From: Planctomycetaceae bacterium
GTDB taxonomy: Bacteria > Planctomycetota > Planctomycetia > Pirellulales > Pirellulaceae
NCBI GenBank assembly: GCA_002709225.1
Contig: PAQH01000127.1
Span: forward strand, 1-64,000
Length of the DNA stretch: 64,000 bases
Reading direction: 5' to 3'
Under the pieces are notes generated by a model, which worked only from the letters and a program-made list of their open reading frames with translations, searched no databases and was not told where the DNA came from. How positions within the stretch are numbered: the first letter of the stretch is position 1; every line of letters starts with the position of its first letter. The position numbers and the translations under genes are program-made. Below are positions 8,325 through 17,746 of this stretch, one piece after another.

Positions 8325-11300
8325 ATGCTGCGTCGACATGTCCCTAGGTTGACAATCCTGTTGATTTGCTTTGGTTCCCTGACAATTTGGGCCGACACAC
8401 AGCCGGTTGACTTCGGCCGCGACGTATTGCCGATTTTGTCCGACCGGTGTTTTCAATGTCATGGCCCGGACGCCACGCAGAGAGTTTCAGACTTGCGTTT
8501 GGACCAGCGCGCGTCGGCCACGGCTCGTCAACAGGGTGACGCCGCTGTGGTGCCAGGCGACAGCGACGCCAGCCAGCTAATCCGACGAATCACCAGTGCG
8601 GATCCCGACATCCAGATGCCACCCCCGGGTGCGCAGCGCCGGCCCCTTACCGAGGATCAGGTGGCGCTCCTAGTGAGGTGGGTACGGGAAGGTGCGCCCT
8701 GGGGTCGCCATTGGGCGTTTCAGGCCCCCCGCCGCCCTCAGATTGGCCAGGGAGAAGAACATCCGATCGATACCTTCGTGAAGGCGCGGCTCGCGCGGGA
8801 AGGTCTCGAGCTGGCGCCCGCGGCGGCGCGTCACACGCTACTGCGACGGCTCTCGTTTGATTTGACGGGCCTGCCTCCCACCACGGATGAATTGGCGGCA
8901 TTTCTCAATCGTGAGGCGAAAAACCCGTACGAGGAGGCCGTTGATCGCCTGCTTGCGTCACCCCATTACGGGGAGCGGATGGCGATGTGGTGGCTCGATG
9001 CCGCGCGTTATTCGGATACCGACGGTTATCAAGGGGATAGTACACGCTCGAATTGGCCATGGCGAGATTGGGTGATCGATGCATTCCGGACGAATATGCC
9101 GTTTGATCAGTTTACGATCGAGCAGTTCGCGGGTGATTTGTTGCCGGAGGCGACCCCCGAACAGGTTCTCGCCACCTGTTTTCATCGCAACCACATGACC
9201 AATGGTGAGGGGGGACGCGACCCGGAGGAATCGCGCATCGATTACGTCATCGATCGAATCAACACGACAGGAACGGTCTGGCTGGGGTTGACGCTGGGTT
9301 GCGCGCAATGCCACTCGCATAAGTTCGACCCGGTTTCACAGCAAGACTATTACGGTCTGTTCGCGTTTTTTGACAGTATTGATGAGGACGGGAAGGCGGG
9401 AGGCGGTGCCAAACCGTTTTTGTCCTATCGATCACCTTATGCGCAGCGCGCCTGGCGTGAAGCGGAGAAGCTGGTGGAATCGAGGAAAGTGACTTTCGCC
9501 TCCGTTCGCCGTGATACGGAAGTTGAGTTCAAGGGCTGGTTGGCGACACAACTGCGTTTGGTAGCAGACGGGTTCGAGCCCTGGGAAACGCTACGGATCG
9601 TTGAACTACAGACCGTCGAGGGAACGGTGTTGAAACGCGACGCCGAAGGCGTGATCCAGGCCAGCGGCCCTCACCCTCGACAGGATGACTATCGAGTTGT
9701 GGGGACGAGCAGTTTGGGAACTGTCACGGGTCTGCGGCTCGAAGTACTGCCACACGAAACCCACACCCAGGGAAAGCTGGGCCGTGGCGCCAGTGGTGAG
9801 TTCATCCTGACCGATGTCAAACTTCAGTTGCGACGGCGAGGCCAGTCGCAAGTGCGCGAAATCGAGTTTGCCAACGCCTTGGCAGATGCTGAAAAAAATG
9901 TGGGTGGCCGTAATTACGGGCGTGTGTCGGGCACGCTTGATGATGATCCGCGCAATGGCTGGACCACCGAAACGCATGATGCCACCAAGCCACACGTCGC
10001 TGTGTTTGCTCTGGCACAGCCGCTACGGCTGCACGAAAACGAGGAGTTGGTCTTCGTGATGTACCACCGGTCGACGGTGGGAGACGCGAATGTCGGTCGA
10101 TTTCGAATTTCCGTTACCGACCAGGCAGGGCCGGCGGTCAAATCGTTGGCAAAAATGCCTCTGCAGACGCTGGCCGACGCGCAGCTGGCGGCTATCGAGG
10201 AAATACCCGGCCCGCTGCGCAAGCGACTGCGAGAACAATTCCTGAGCACCCAAGCCGCGTTCCAACGTGTACGAGCGGAGTTGCAACTGGCCGAGCAGCA
10301 ATTGGCGTCGATGAAACAGGCAGTTGCTCCACAACGGGTGATGGTCTTAGGTGAACGCGCGCAGCCGCGCACGACGTTCTTGCTTGAACGGGGGGTCTGG
10401 GATCAGAAAGGCGGAAAAGTCACGAGAGCCGTGCCGGCGACCATTTTCGGTCGTCAAGCGGATAGTCAAACGACACGGCTTGATCTGGCAAAGTGGTTGG
10501 TGGACCGCGACAACCCATTAACGGCGCGGGTGGTGGTAAACCAGCTGTGGCAGATGCTGTTTGGCGCGGGCCTGGTGCGGACGCCCGAAGATTTTGGATT
10601 GCAGGGCGAATATCCCACCCATCCTCGGCTGTTAGACTGGTTAGCAGTGGACTTAATGGAACACGGATGGGACCTAAAACGGACTCTCCGTCAGATTGTG
10701 ATGTCGAACGTCTACCGTCAGGATAGCAGCATCAGCCCGGTGGCGTTGGAACGTGATCCAGAGAATCGGTTATTGGCGCGCGGAGCGCGTTTCCGATTGC
10801 CCAGCTGGATGATTCGCGACGCGGCGCTCCGGTCCAGCGGCTTACTGAATTCCGCGATTGGCGGGCCACCGATGCGGCCCTATCAGCCCAGCGGCGTGTG
10901 GAGTGAGATGTTCATGGGGCGGTTTCGGTATCAGCCTAGCCAAGGGCCAGCCCAGTATCGCAGAACCCTCTATGCCTTTTGGCGGCGGTCCGCCGCGCCG
11001 ACGTTTTTGTTTGACAGCTCACAGCGCCGAGTATGCGAAGTGAGGCCACGCCATACCAATACACCCATGCATGCGTTGACCCTCTTGAACGACCTCAATA
11101 TGCTGGCCTCCGCGCGGGCGCTGGCGCGGAGGGCAGTAACAGCGGAACAGGATGCGGGTGCGCGACTCGATGTGATTTCCCTGGCGGTGTTGTCGCGGCG
11201 GCTCACATCACCGGAAAGGGTTGTGCTACAGCGCGAACTGCGGCAGGCGCGGGCGTATTACCAACGTGTGCCCGCTCAGGCGGTCACGCTGCTGGCATTC

Positions 11301-11405
11301 GGCCAACCGGAACAAAGACCGGCACGCCAGCCGGTGGAATTAGCGGCATACCTACTGGTGGCCAGTATGATGTACAACCTGGATGAGGCGATTACCCATG
11401 AGTAG
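8325..11405 (+). CDS. PSCyt1-DUF1549-DUF1553 protein (cassette 1)
   Basis: Exported protein of about 1026 residues. The ATG at 8325 is chosen over one at 8295 because it puts the signal peptide (LTILLICFGSLTIWA) at the N-terminus, with GGAAA upstream. The PSCyt1 haem motif CFQCHG is at 42-47. DUF1549 runs roughly 150-370, including YGERMAMWWLDAARYSD and a second motif CAQCHSHKFDP from about 326. A block of about 300 residues follows that looks beta-sandwich-like (GLRLEVLPHE, GRNYGRVSGTLDDDPRNGW). DUF1553 closes the protein (ARVVVNQLWQMLFGAGLVRTPEDFG, RRVCEVRPRHTNTPMHALTLLND). It overlaps the following DUF1501 start by 8 bases. Family role unknown; extracytoplasmic substrate binding and electron transfer are inferred. 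Confidence 0.92.
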   Translation: MLRRHVPRLTILLICFGSLTIWADTQPVDFGRDVLPILSDRCFQCHGPDATQRVSDLRLDQRASATARQQGDAAVVPGDSDASQLIRRITSADPDIQMPPPGAQRRPLTEDQVALLVRWVREGAPWGRHWAFQAPRRPQIGQGEEHPIDTFVKARLAREGLELAPAAARHTLLRRLSFDLTGLPPTTDELAAFLNREAKNPYEEAVDRLLASPHYGERMAMWWLDAARYSDTDGYQGDSTRSNWPWRDWVIDAFRTNMPFDQFTIEQFAGDLLPEATPEQVLATCFHRNHMTNGEGGRDPEESRIDYVIDRINTTGTVWLGLTLGCAQCHSHKFDPVSQQDYYGLFAFFDSIDEDGKAGGGAKPFLSYRSPYAQRAWREAEKLVESRKVTFASVRRDTEVEFKGWLATQLRLVADGFEPWETLRIVELQTVEGTVLKRDAEGVIQASGPHPRQDDYRVVGTSSLGTVTGLRLEVLPHETHTQGKLGRGASGEFILTDVKLQLRRRGQSQVREIEFANALADAEKNVGGRNYGRVSGTLDDDPRNGWTTETHDATKPHVAVFALAQPLRLHENEELVFVMYHRSTVGDANVGRFRISVTDQAGPAVKSLAKMPLQTLADAQLAAIEEIPGPLRKRLREQFLSTQAAFQRVRAELQLAEQQLASMKQAVAPQRVMVLGERAQPRTTFLLERGVWDQKGGKVTRAVPATIFGRQADSQTTRLDLAKWLVDRDNPLTARVVVNQLWQMLFGAGLVRTPEDFGLQGEYPTHPRLLDWLAVDLMEHGWDLKRTLRQIVMSNVYRQDSSISPVALERDPENRLLARGARFRLPSWMIRDAALRSSGLLNSAIGGPPMRPYQPSGVWSEMFMGRFRYQPSQGPAQYRRTLYAFWRRSAAPTFLFDSSQRRVCEVRPRHTNTPMHALTLLNDLNMLASARALARRAVTAEQDAGARLDVISLAVLSRRLTSPERVVLQRELRQARAYYQRVPAQAVTLLAFGQPEQRPARQPVELAAYLLVASMMYNLDEAITHE

Positions 11406-12849
11406 ACGGGCGCGCGAGGCGACACGACTGAGGACGGACATCGCGCGGCGACTGTTTCTGCAAGGTGCTACGGGATTGGGTCTTGGAAATGTCGCCCTGG
11501 GGATGTTGCAGGAGGAGAATGATCAGGGATCGGCGGGGCGGTCTGATCTGCCACACCATACTCCCCGCGCGCGAAACGTGATCTTCCTGACCCAGTCGGG
11601 GGGACCATCCCAAATCGAATTGTTTGACCACAAGCCGCAGTTGCGCCGCTGGGCTGGCCAGGAGCTTCCGCCTAGCGTGAGGCAGGGGCAACGTCTCACG
11701 ACGATGACGGCGAACCAGAAGCAACTTGTGATGCCGGCGCGCACCCGCTTCGGGAAATATGGTCACAGCGGAGCCACGTTAGGTGAATGGCTGCCGTTCC
11801 ACCGCGAGGTGGTGGACGATCTTTGTTTCGTTAAATCGATGGTGACCGATCAAATCAACCATGCGCCGGCGATGACGAAGATGTTGACGGGGCACCAGAT
11901 TCCCGGACGTCCCAGCTTGGGCGCTTGGACGAGCTACGGTCTCGGTAGCGAGAATCGCAACCTGCCTGATTACCTGGTGTTGATCTCGCGGATGAAACGT
12001 TCCAGCGATCAGCCTCTGTACGACCATTACTGGGGGAGCGGGTTTCTACCTTCGGGTTATCAGGGGGTGAAATTGCGCAATTCGAGTGATCCGGTACTTT
12101 ATTTGCGCGATCCGAGAGGGCTGCCGCGGCGGCTTCGGCGGGGCATGCTCGACGGAATCGGAGAGCTGAATCAGACGCGTTACGAGGCCACCGGGGATCC
12201 CGAGATCAAAACGCGCATTCGCCAGTACGAAATGGCCTGGCGAATGCAGACGAGCATCCCGGAATTGACCGAGTTAGCGGATGAACCCGAGTCGACGTTC
12301 GCGCTTTATGGACCGGATTCGCGGCGCCCTGGGAGTTATGCGGCGAACTGTATTCTAGCGCGGCGGTTGATCGAACGTGGTGTTCGTTTTGTGCAGCTTT
12401 TCCACCCGGACTGGGATCACCACAGCCGCTTGAGTTCATGGTGCGTGGCGCGCTGCCGCGACACGGATCAAGCGAGCGCGGCGCTGGTTCGTGATCTCAA
12501 GCAGCGGGGGCTCCTTGACGAAACCCTGGTTGTATGGGGAGGCGAGTTTGGCCGCGGGGTCGCCGGGCAAGGGAAATGGGATAGCCCCGAGGGGGGGCGG
12601 GATCATCACCCGCGTTGTTTCACCGTTTGGTTGGCCGGTGGTGGTGTCCGCCCGGGGACGACCTATGGCGCCACCGATGACTTTAGTTACAACGCGGCGG
12701 TCAATCCGGTTCATGTGCGTGATTTACACGCTACGTTGCTGTACCTACTGGGGGTTGATCACGAACGTTTTTCCTACCGTTTCCAAGGACTCGATTTCCG
12801 GCTCACCGGTGTGGAAAAAGCGCGTCCGGTTGACGGCATTGTGAACTGA
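11398..12849 (+). CDS. DUF1501 twin-arginine exported protein (cassette 1)
   Basis: DUF1501 protein of about 483 residues. The ATG at 11398 overlaps the stop of the DUF1553 gene by 8 bases and is preferred over an upstream start at 11383. It has a Tat-like signal RRLFLQGATGLGLG. Core motifs are FLTQSGGPSQIELFDHKP near residue 65, VRFVQLFHPDWDHH and WGGEFGR followed by GRDHH. DUF1501 resembles the alkaline phosphatase/sulfatase superfamily, but activity is not established. The usual GRTP after GEF is changed to GRGV here, the most divergent among the copies in this window. Confidence 0.9.
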   Translation: MSRRAREATRLRTDIARRLFLQGATGLGLGNVALGMLQEENDQGSAGRSDLPHHTPRARNVIFLTQSGGPSQIELFDHKPQLRRWAGQELPPSVRQGQRLTTMTANQKQLVMPARTRFGKYGHSGATLGEWLPFHREVVDDLCFVKSMVTDQINHAPAMTKMLTGHQIPGRPSLGAWTSYGLGSENRNLPDYLVLISRMKRSSDQPLYDHYWGSGFLPSGYQGVKLRNSSDPVLYLRDPRGLPRRLRRGMLDGIGELNQTRYEATGDPEIKTRIRQYEMAWRMQTSIPELTELADEPESTFALYGPDSRRPGSYAANCILARRLIERGVRFVQLFHPDWDHHSRLSSWCVARCRDTDQASAALVRDLKQRGLLDETLVVWGGEFGRGVAGQGKWDSPEGGRDHHPRCFTVWLAGGGVRPGTTYGATDDFSYNAAVNPVHVRDLHATLLYLLGVDHERFSYRFQGLDFRLTGVEKARPVDGIVN

Positions 12850-12861
12850 GGGAGGGCTGCT

Positions 12862-13734
12862 ATGCGTGGCGTGCTTGGGATTGGGGTTCTCACATGTTTT
12901 CTTTCCGCTGGCATGGCCGGCGAGCCGATTGATGTCTGGCCAGGCAAAGCGCCTGGCGAAGCGACCCATTCGTTGGGAGAGACCCTTCCGTTCCGGCAGG
13001 GGGAAACGCCTCCGGTTACGCGCGTTGTAAAAATCACACGTCCTACGTTCACCGTCCACCTGGCGCCCAAACCCAACGGCAGTGCGGTAGTGATTTTGCC
13101 GGGAGGTGGCTTTGGTAAGGTCGTTCCCGACAAGGAAGGGACGGAGGCGGCCACCTGGCTGAATCGCCATGGCGTGGCGGCGTTTGTCGTCAGTTACCGT
13201 ACGACGGATGGCGGGACCACACCTGGCTGGCTCAAGCCACTGCAGGACACGCAGCGAACCATGGGATTAGTGCGTGCCCAGGCAGCACGCTGGAAAATCG
13301 ACCCCGAGCGCCTGGGACTGTTAGGTTTTTCCGCCGGCGGCCAGGTCGCCGCGCGGCTGTTGTGCGCGGGTGGCGAACGTAGCTATGCGCCGGTTGATCA
13401 TTACGACCGGATATCCTATCGCCCCGCGTTCGCGCTCTTGATCTATCCGTGGAATATCTATGACGAGAAACGCGGCACCCTGGTACCCGGCGTCGATGTT
13501 CCGCTCGATTGCCCGCCGTCATTTCTGGTGCATACCGATGACGACCGTTCGTCCTCATTGGGGGCCGTCTTGTTTTACGCGGGGTTGAAGCGCAAGGGCA
13601 TCGCAAGCGCCTTACACGTTTATGGGAACGGGGGCCATGGGTACGGGTTGCGGTCCGTGACGGGGTCCCAGATCGCGTCTTGGCCCGGCCATGCGGCCCA
13701 CTGGCTGTTGGGTCAAATTGGTAACGCGCGTTAG
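12862..13734 (+). CDS. Exported alpha/beta hydrolase, BD-FAE/acetylxylan-esterase-like
   Basis: Secreted esterase-type protein of 290 residues with a signal peptide (MRGVLGIGVLTCFLSAGMAG). It has the typical start IDVWPGKAPGE, the oxyanion segment VVILPGGGFG, the nucleophile motif LLGFSAGGQ, an acid in HTDDD and the final His in GNGGHGYG. This matches planctomycete carbohydrate esterases of the BD-FAE group, which remove acyl groups from polysaccharides. GGAGGG lies 7 bases before the ATG and only 12 bases separate it from the DUF1501 gene, so it probably belongs to cassette 1 and hints at an acylated polymer substrate. Confidence 0.9.
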   Translation: MRGVLGIGVLTCFLSAGMAGEPIDVWPGKAPGEATHSLGETLPFRQGETPPVTRVVKITRPTFTVHLAPKPNGSAVVILPGGGFGKVVPDKEGTEAATWLNRHGVAAFVVSYRTTDGGTTPGWLKPLQDTQRTMGLVRAQAARWKIDPERLGLLGFSAGGQVAARLLCAGGERSYAPVDHYDRISYRPAFALLIYPWNIYDEKRGTLVPGVDVPLDCPPSFLVHTDDDRSSSLGAVLFYAGLKRKGIASALHVYGNGGHGYGLRSVTGSQIASWPGHAAHWLLGQIGNAR

Positions 13735-13879
13735 TTGGACGAAGGGTAGCATCAACTCCGCTCCCCGGCGGCGAACTGGCTGTTTGCGCGGGTTTGGATT
13801 ATGATGGCCGGCGCCGTGACCCGAGGGGAACGGCAGCCGTTCGGAATACGAATTCACTACCCGTGTTGGAATTCCCGCC

Positions 13880-16213
13880 GTGTGCCTACCACGCTTTGTC
13901 AGCTATTGGATCTGCGTGGTTATCGTGGTGGTATCTCAGACGCTCTTGTCTGCCGCGAGCCCCGTGGACTTCAATCGCGAAATTCGGCCAATTTTGTCGA
14001 AGCACTGTTTCCAATGCCATGGCTTTGATGGCCAGGCGCGACAGGCCGATCTGCGGTTGGACACCGTTACCGGAATGACCGCGGAGACAGAGTCCGGGAA
14101 TCGTGTAGTGGTGCCCGGCAAGCCAACGGGCAGCGCGTTGTTCTTGCGGGTGACGTCCCCTGATGCGGACCTGCGGATGCCACCACCGGAGGTGGCGGAT
14201 GGATTGTCCGCAGCGGAGGTGGAGCGACTGCGTCGTTGGATTGAAGAAGGCGCGCAGTGGTCGGAACACTGGGCGTTTGTGCCGCCCCAACTGCCGCCGT
14301 TACCCGGTGCGGATCCCGCGGGTTGGCGGCGCAATGGGATCGACGCCTTTATCCTGGCACGCCTAAATGAAGTCAAACTAAGTCCTGCTCCCGAGGCGGG
14401 GCGGGAGACGCTGCTGCGGCGCGTGGTGCTGGATTTGCGCGGACTGCCGCCTAGCATTGCGGAAATGGAACATTTTCAGCGAGACGCTTCCCCGGATGCG
14501 TACGAACGGATGGTTGATCGCGTCTTGGCCGGGCCGCACTACGGTGAACGAATGGCGCGGCTGTGGCTTGATTTGGCCCGCTACGCGGACTCCAGTGGGT
14601 ATGCCAACGACCGGCTGCGTTCGATCTGGCCTTATCGGGACTGGGTCACGGACGCCTTCAACACGGACATGCCGTTTGATCAATTCACACTGGAGCAACT
14701 GGCGGGCGATTTGCTCCCTGACGCTACGCAGTCGCAAATCGTTGCCAGTGGGTTTCATCGAAATACGCCACACCAGTACGAGGGGGGAAGCGATCCGGAG
14801 CAATACCGGGTAGAACGCGTCAAGAACCGGCTCGATACCACTGGAACCGTCTGGCTGGGCCTGACGGTCGGGTGTGCCCAATGTCACACCCACAAATTTG
14901 ACCCGATTTCACAGACGGAGTATTACCAACTCTACGCTTTTTTCAACAGCGCGAACGAAACCAAACACTCTGTGGCGTCGAGCGCGCAGCAAGCAGAAAT
15001 CACGCGTCTTGTCACGGAAATCGGACGACTCAAAAAGGTTTTAGAGCAGTCCCCCGCGCCCAACGAATCTGCTGAAGACGTGAAACGTCGATTGGAAGAG
15101 CGTACCAAGGCATTGGACCAGTTACGCAAATCATTGCCGACGACTTTGGTATTCCGCGAGCCGGCAAAGAAGCGTACTACCCGTGTCCATCTGCGAGGTG
15201 ATTTTCTCGTCCCTGGTCAACAGGTCGAACCCGGCACACTGTCGCGTCTCCACCCATTTCGGCAGCCGTCTAGTGGGGTGGCGACGCGAGTTGATCTGGC
15301 GCGATGGATTATGTCCGCAGACAATCCCCTGACGGCACGCGTGACGACCAACCGCTTCTGGCAACACTTCTTCGGGCAGGGGTTGGTGGAGACGGAAAAC
15401 GATTTTGGTCACCGCGGCGCGCCCCCAACTCACCCCGAACTCCTCGACTGGTTGGCCCATACATGGAGTTCTGGTGGCTTCAGCCTAAAACGCCTTCACC
15501 GCCTGATCTTAACCAGCGCCACCTATCGACAGGACTCTGCCGCCCGGGCGGAACTGGCGGCCGCGGACCCGTTCAATCGCAGACTAGGTCGACAATCACG
15601 CCATCGGGTGGAAGGCGAAATTATTCGTGACATGGCGCTTTCTGTGAGCGGTCGATTGAGTCGCAAGATGGGAGGGAGGAGTGTCTTCCCTCCGATCCCG
15701 GCGAATGTGATTGGTACCAGTTCGGCCCGTCATAAATGGCCCACCAGCGCCGGTGAGGACCGGTTCCGTCGTGGATTGTACACCGCGGTGTACCGGGCCA
15801 ATGTGTATCCCATGTTGTCGACGTTTGACGGTCCGGATCGTGACAACGCTTGTACCAAGCGGACCCGTTCCAATACCCCCCTCCAGTCGCTGTCGCTGGC
15901 CAACGATCCCGCGATGGCCGAGTTGTTTCGCGGTCTGGCGGAACGGTTGCTGAAGGTGTCCGCGGATTCGGACTCCGTTCGGCTGGTTTATGGCTTTCGG
16001 CTCTGCCTGGGTCGCCGCCCCAATCAAACAGAGCTCGACCGTTTGTTGGCATTTTGCGCGCACCAGCGGAGTTTTTTCACCGCTGACCAGGAGGCGGCGC
16101 GGGCGGTTGCCGGGACGGCGCCGCTCCCCGCAGCATCGCCACAGGAATTCGCCGTCTGGTATGCGGTGGCCCGGCTGTTCTTCAACCTTGACGAGTTTGT
16201 AACCCGTGAATAG
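13880..16213 (+). CDS. PSCyt1-DUF1549-DUF1553 protein, short form (cassette 2)
   Basis: Exported protein of 777 residues starting at a GTG. A hydrophobic signal (WICVVIVVVSQTLLSAA) precedes a PSCyt1 domain with CFQCHG at 43-48. DUF1549 contains YGERMARLWLDLARYADSSGY and CAQCHTHKFDPI. DUF1553 contains ARVTTNRFWQHFFGQGLVETENDFG and KRTRSNTPLQSLSLAND. The linker between the two domains is short, mainly a coiled-coil-prone stretch (ITRLVTEIGRLKKVLEQ) with no beta-sandwich block, so it is 130 to 250 residues shorter than the other complete copies. It overlaps the next gene by 8 bases. Confidence 0.92.
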   Translation: MCLPRFVSYWICVVIVVVSQTLLSAASPVDFNREIRPILSKHCFQCHGFDGQARQADLRLDTVTGMTAETESGNRVVVPGKPTGSALFLRVTSPDADLRMPPPEVADGLSAAEVERLRRWIEEGAQWSEHWAFVPPQLPPLPGADPAGWRRNGIDAFILARLNEVKLSPAPEAGRETLLRRVVLDLRGLPPSIAEMEHFQRDASPDAYERMVDRVLAGPHYGERMARLWLDLARYADSSGYANDRLRSIWPYRDWVTDAFNTDMPFDQFTLEQLAGDLLPDATQSQIVASGFHRNTPHQYEGGSDPEQYRVERVKNRLDTTGTVWLGLTVGCAQCHTHKFDPISQTEYYQLYAFFNSANETKHSVASSAQQAEITRLVTEIGRLKKVLEQSPAPNESAEDVKRRLEERTKALDQLRKSLPTTLVFREPAKKRTTRVHLRGDFLVPGQQVEPGTLSRLHPFRQPSSGVATRVDLARWIMSADNPLTARVTTNRFWQHFFGQGLVETENDFGHRGAPPTHPELLDWLAHTWSSGGFSLKRLHRLILTSATYRQDSAARAELAAADPFNRRLGRQSRHRVEGEIIRDMALSVSGRLSRKMGGRSVFPPIPANVIGTSSARHKWPTSAGEDRFRRGLYTAVYRANVYPMLSTFDGPDRDNACTKRTRSNTPLQSLSLANDPAMAELFRGLAERLLKVSADSDSVRLVYGFRLCLGRRPNQTELDRLLAFCAHQRSFFTADQEAARAVAGTAPLPAASPQEFAVWYAVARLFFNLDEFVTRE

Positions 16214-17648
16214 ACAACACACGGCTCCACCCCGACACCTGCTGGACGCGACGCGACGCCAATTGTTTAGCCGCTGTGGTGTCGGCCTGGGTGCGATGGC
16301 ACTCGCCAGCATCACGCAGTCGGGAATGAGTGCGGCGCCCGATCGTACTCACCCGTTGGCGGTTCGACCATCGCACTATCGAGGAAATGCGAAGGCGGTC
16401 ATATTCTTGCACATGGCGGGTGGGCCGACACAGCTGGAAACGTTCAGTTATAAACCTAAATTGAGTGAACTAGACGGCGCGCCACCGCCGCCGAGCATGC
16501 TCGCGGGCAAACGCTTTGCTTTCCTCAAAGGGAAGGAAAAATTGCTCGGCCCCAGGCGGAAATTCGGGCAATACGGGGCGGGTGGCACGTGGCTGTCCGA
16601 TTTGTTGCCACACCATCGTCGGATTGTTGACGATATTTGCGTTCTGAATGGGATGCAGACGGATGTTTTCAACCATGGACCCGCCAAAATCTTCCTGCAC
16701 ACGGGTTCGCCCCAGATGGGGCGCCCCAGTGATGGTGCGTGGGTAACGTATGGGATCGGCAGCGAAGCCAACGATCTGCCAGGCTTTGTTGTGCTGCAAT
16801 CTGGGCCGCGTGGACCTCGCAACGGTGCTCAGTTGTGGTCCAGTGGGTTTCTTCCCACCACCTACCAGGGAGTGGCTTTCCGGAAAGGTGAAGCGCCGAT
16901 TCTCAATCTACAGCCGCCAGCTGGGATCAAGGGCGCGTCGCAGCGGGGGTTCGTGGAGGCGGTGCGCGATCTCAATGGGCTTCGTTTGGAACGGGTTGGC
17001 GACCCGGAGATTCGCACGCGGATCGCCGCGTACGAAATGGCTTACCGAATGCAATCCAGCGCGCCGGAGTTGATGAATATCAACAGCGAAACCACTTCGA
17101 CATTGCGGGCTTACGGCGTGGAAGAGGGCAAGCCATCGTTCGGAGCCAACTGCCTACTGGCACGCAGGTTGATAGAGCGCGGTGTGCGGTTTGTGCAGCT
17201 CTATCATACGAACTGGGATCATCACGGCGGTGGTGAGGATATCAATACGGATTTGCCCGTGCGCTGTCGTCAGATCGATCAGCCAATCGCGGCCCTGATT
17301 GAAGATCTCAAGCAACGCGGATTGCTGGAGCAGACGATTGTGGTCTGGGGTGGTGAATTCGGGCGCACACCAATGGGAGAGGAACGCAAAACGGTGGGCC
17401 GCGACCATCACATCGAAGCCTACTCTATGTGGATGGCAGGTGGCGGCATTCGGGGTGGAATGACGTATGGGAAATCGGATGAATTGGGAATGGGTGTGGA
17501 GGACGAGTTGGTCCATGTTCACGATTTACAAGCCACACTGCTGCACTGCCTGGGGCTGGACCATACCCGGCTGACAGTTCGTTTTCAGGGCCGCGAGTTC
17601 CGCTTGACGGACGTCCATGGGCGTGTCGTCGAGGAGATCCTTGTCTGA
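16206..17648 (+). CDS. DUF1501 twin-arginine exported protein (cassette 2)
   Basis: DUF1501 protein of 480 residues. It starts at a GTG inside the end of the DUF1553 gene (8-base overlap, the same geometry as cassette 1). Tat-type signal RRQLFSRCGVGLGAMAL. Core motifs are FLHMAGGPTQLETFSYKP, NHGPAKIFLHTGSPQMGRPS, VRFVQLYHTNWDHHG, WGGEFGRTP and GRDHH, all intact. It ends with the family tail FQGREFRLTDVHG. Probable partner of the preceding protein. The gene converges on the symporter gene 98 bases away. Confidence 0.92.
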   Translation: MNRQHTAPPRHLLDATRRQLFSRCGVGLGAMALASITQSGMSAAPDRTHPLAVRPSHYRGNAKAVIFLHMAGGPTQLETFSYKPKLSELDGAPPPPSMLAGKRFAFLKGKEKLLGPRRKFGQYGAGGTWLSDLLPHHRRIVDDICVLNGMQTDVFNHGPAKIFLHTGSPQMGRPSDGAWVTYGIGSEANDLPGFVVLQSGPRGPRNGAQLWSSGFLPTTYQGVAFRKGEAPILNLQPPAGIKGASQRGFVEAVRDLNGLRLERVGDPEIRTRIAAYEMAYRMQSSAPELMNINSETTSTLRAYGVEEGKPSFGANCLLARRLIERGVRFVQLYHTNWDHHGGGEDINTDLPVRCRQIDQPIAALIEDLKQRGLLEQTIVVWGGEFGRTPMGEERKTVGRDHHIEAYSMWMAGGGIRGGMTYGKSDELGMGVEDELVHVHDLQATLLHCLGLDHTRLTVRFQGREFRLTDVHGRVVEEILV

Positions 17649-17746
17649 GTACTGCCGTGGCGATAGGCAGTCGGTAGTGCGTTTCCCACGCGGTTGAACT
17701 ATGCGACGCGCGCTGGGTGCATCGTAGGTTGCCGAATGCGGCCACG

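Noticed and set aside
15596..16315. 239-codon minus-strand open frame
   Set aside because: Antisense to the DUF1553 domain of cassette 2; no domain, signal or ribosome site.
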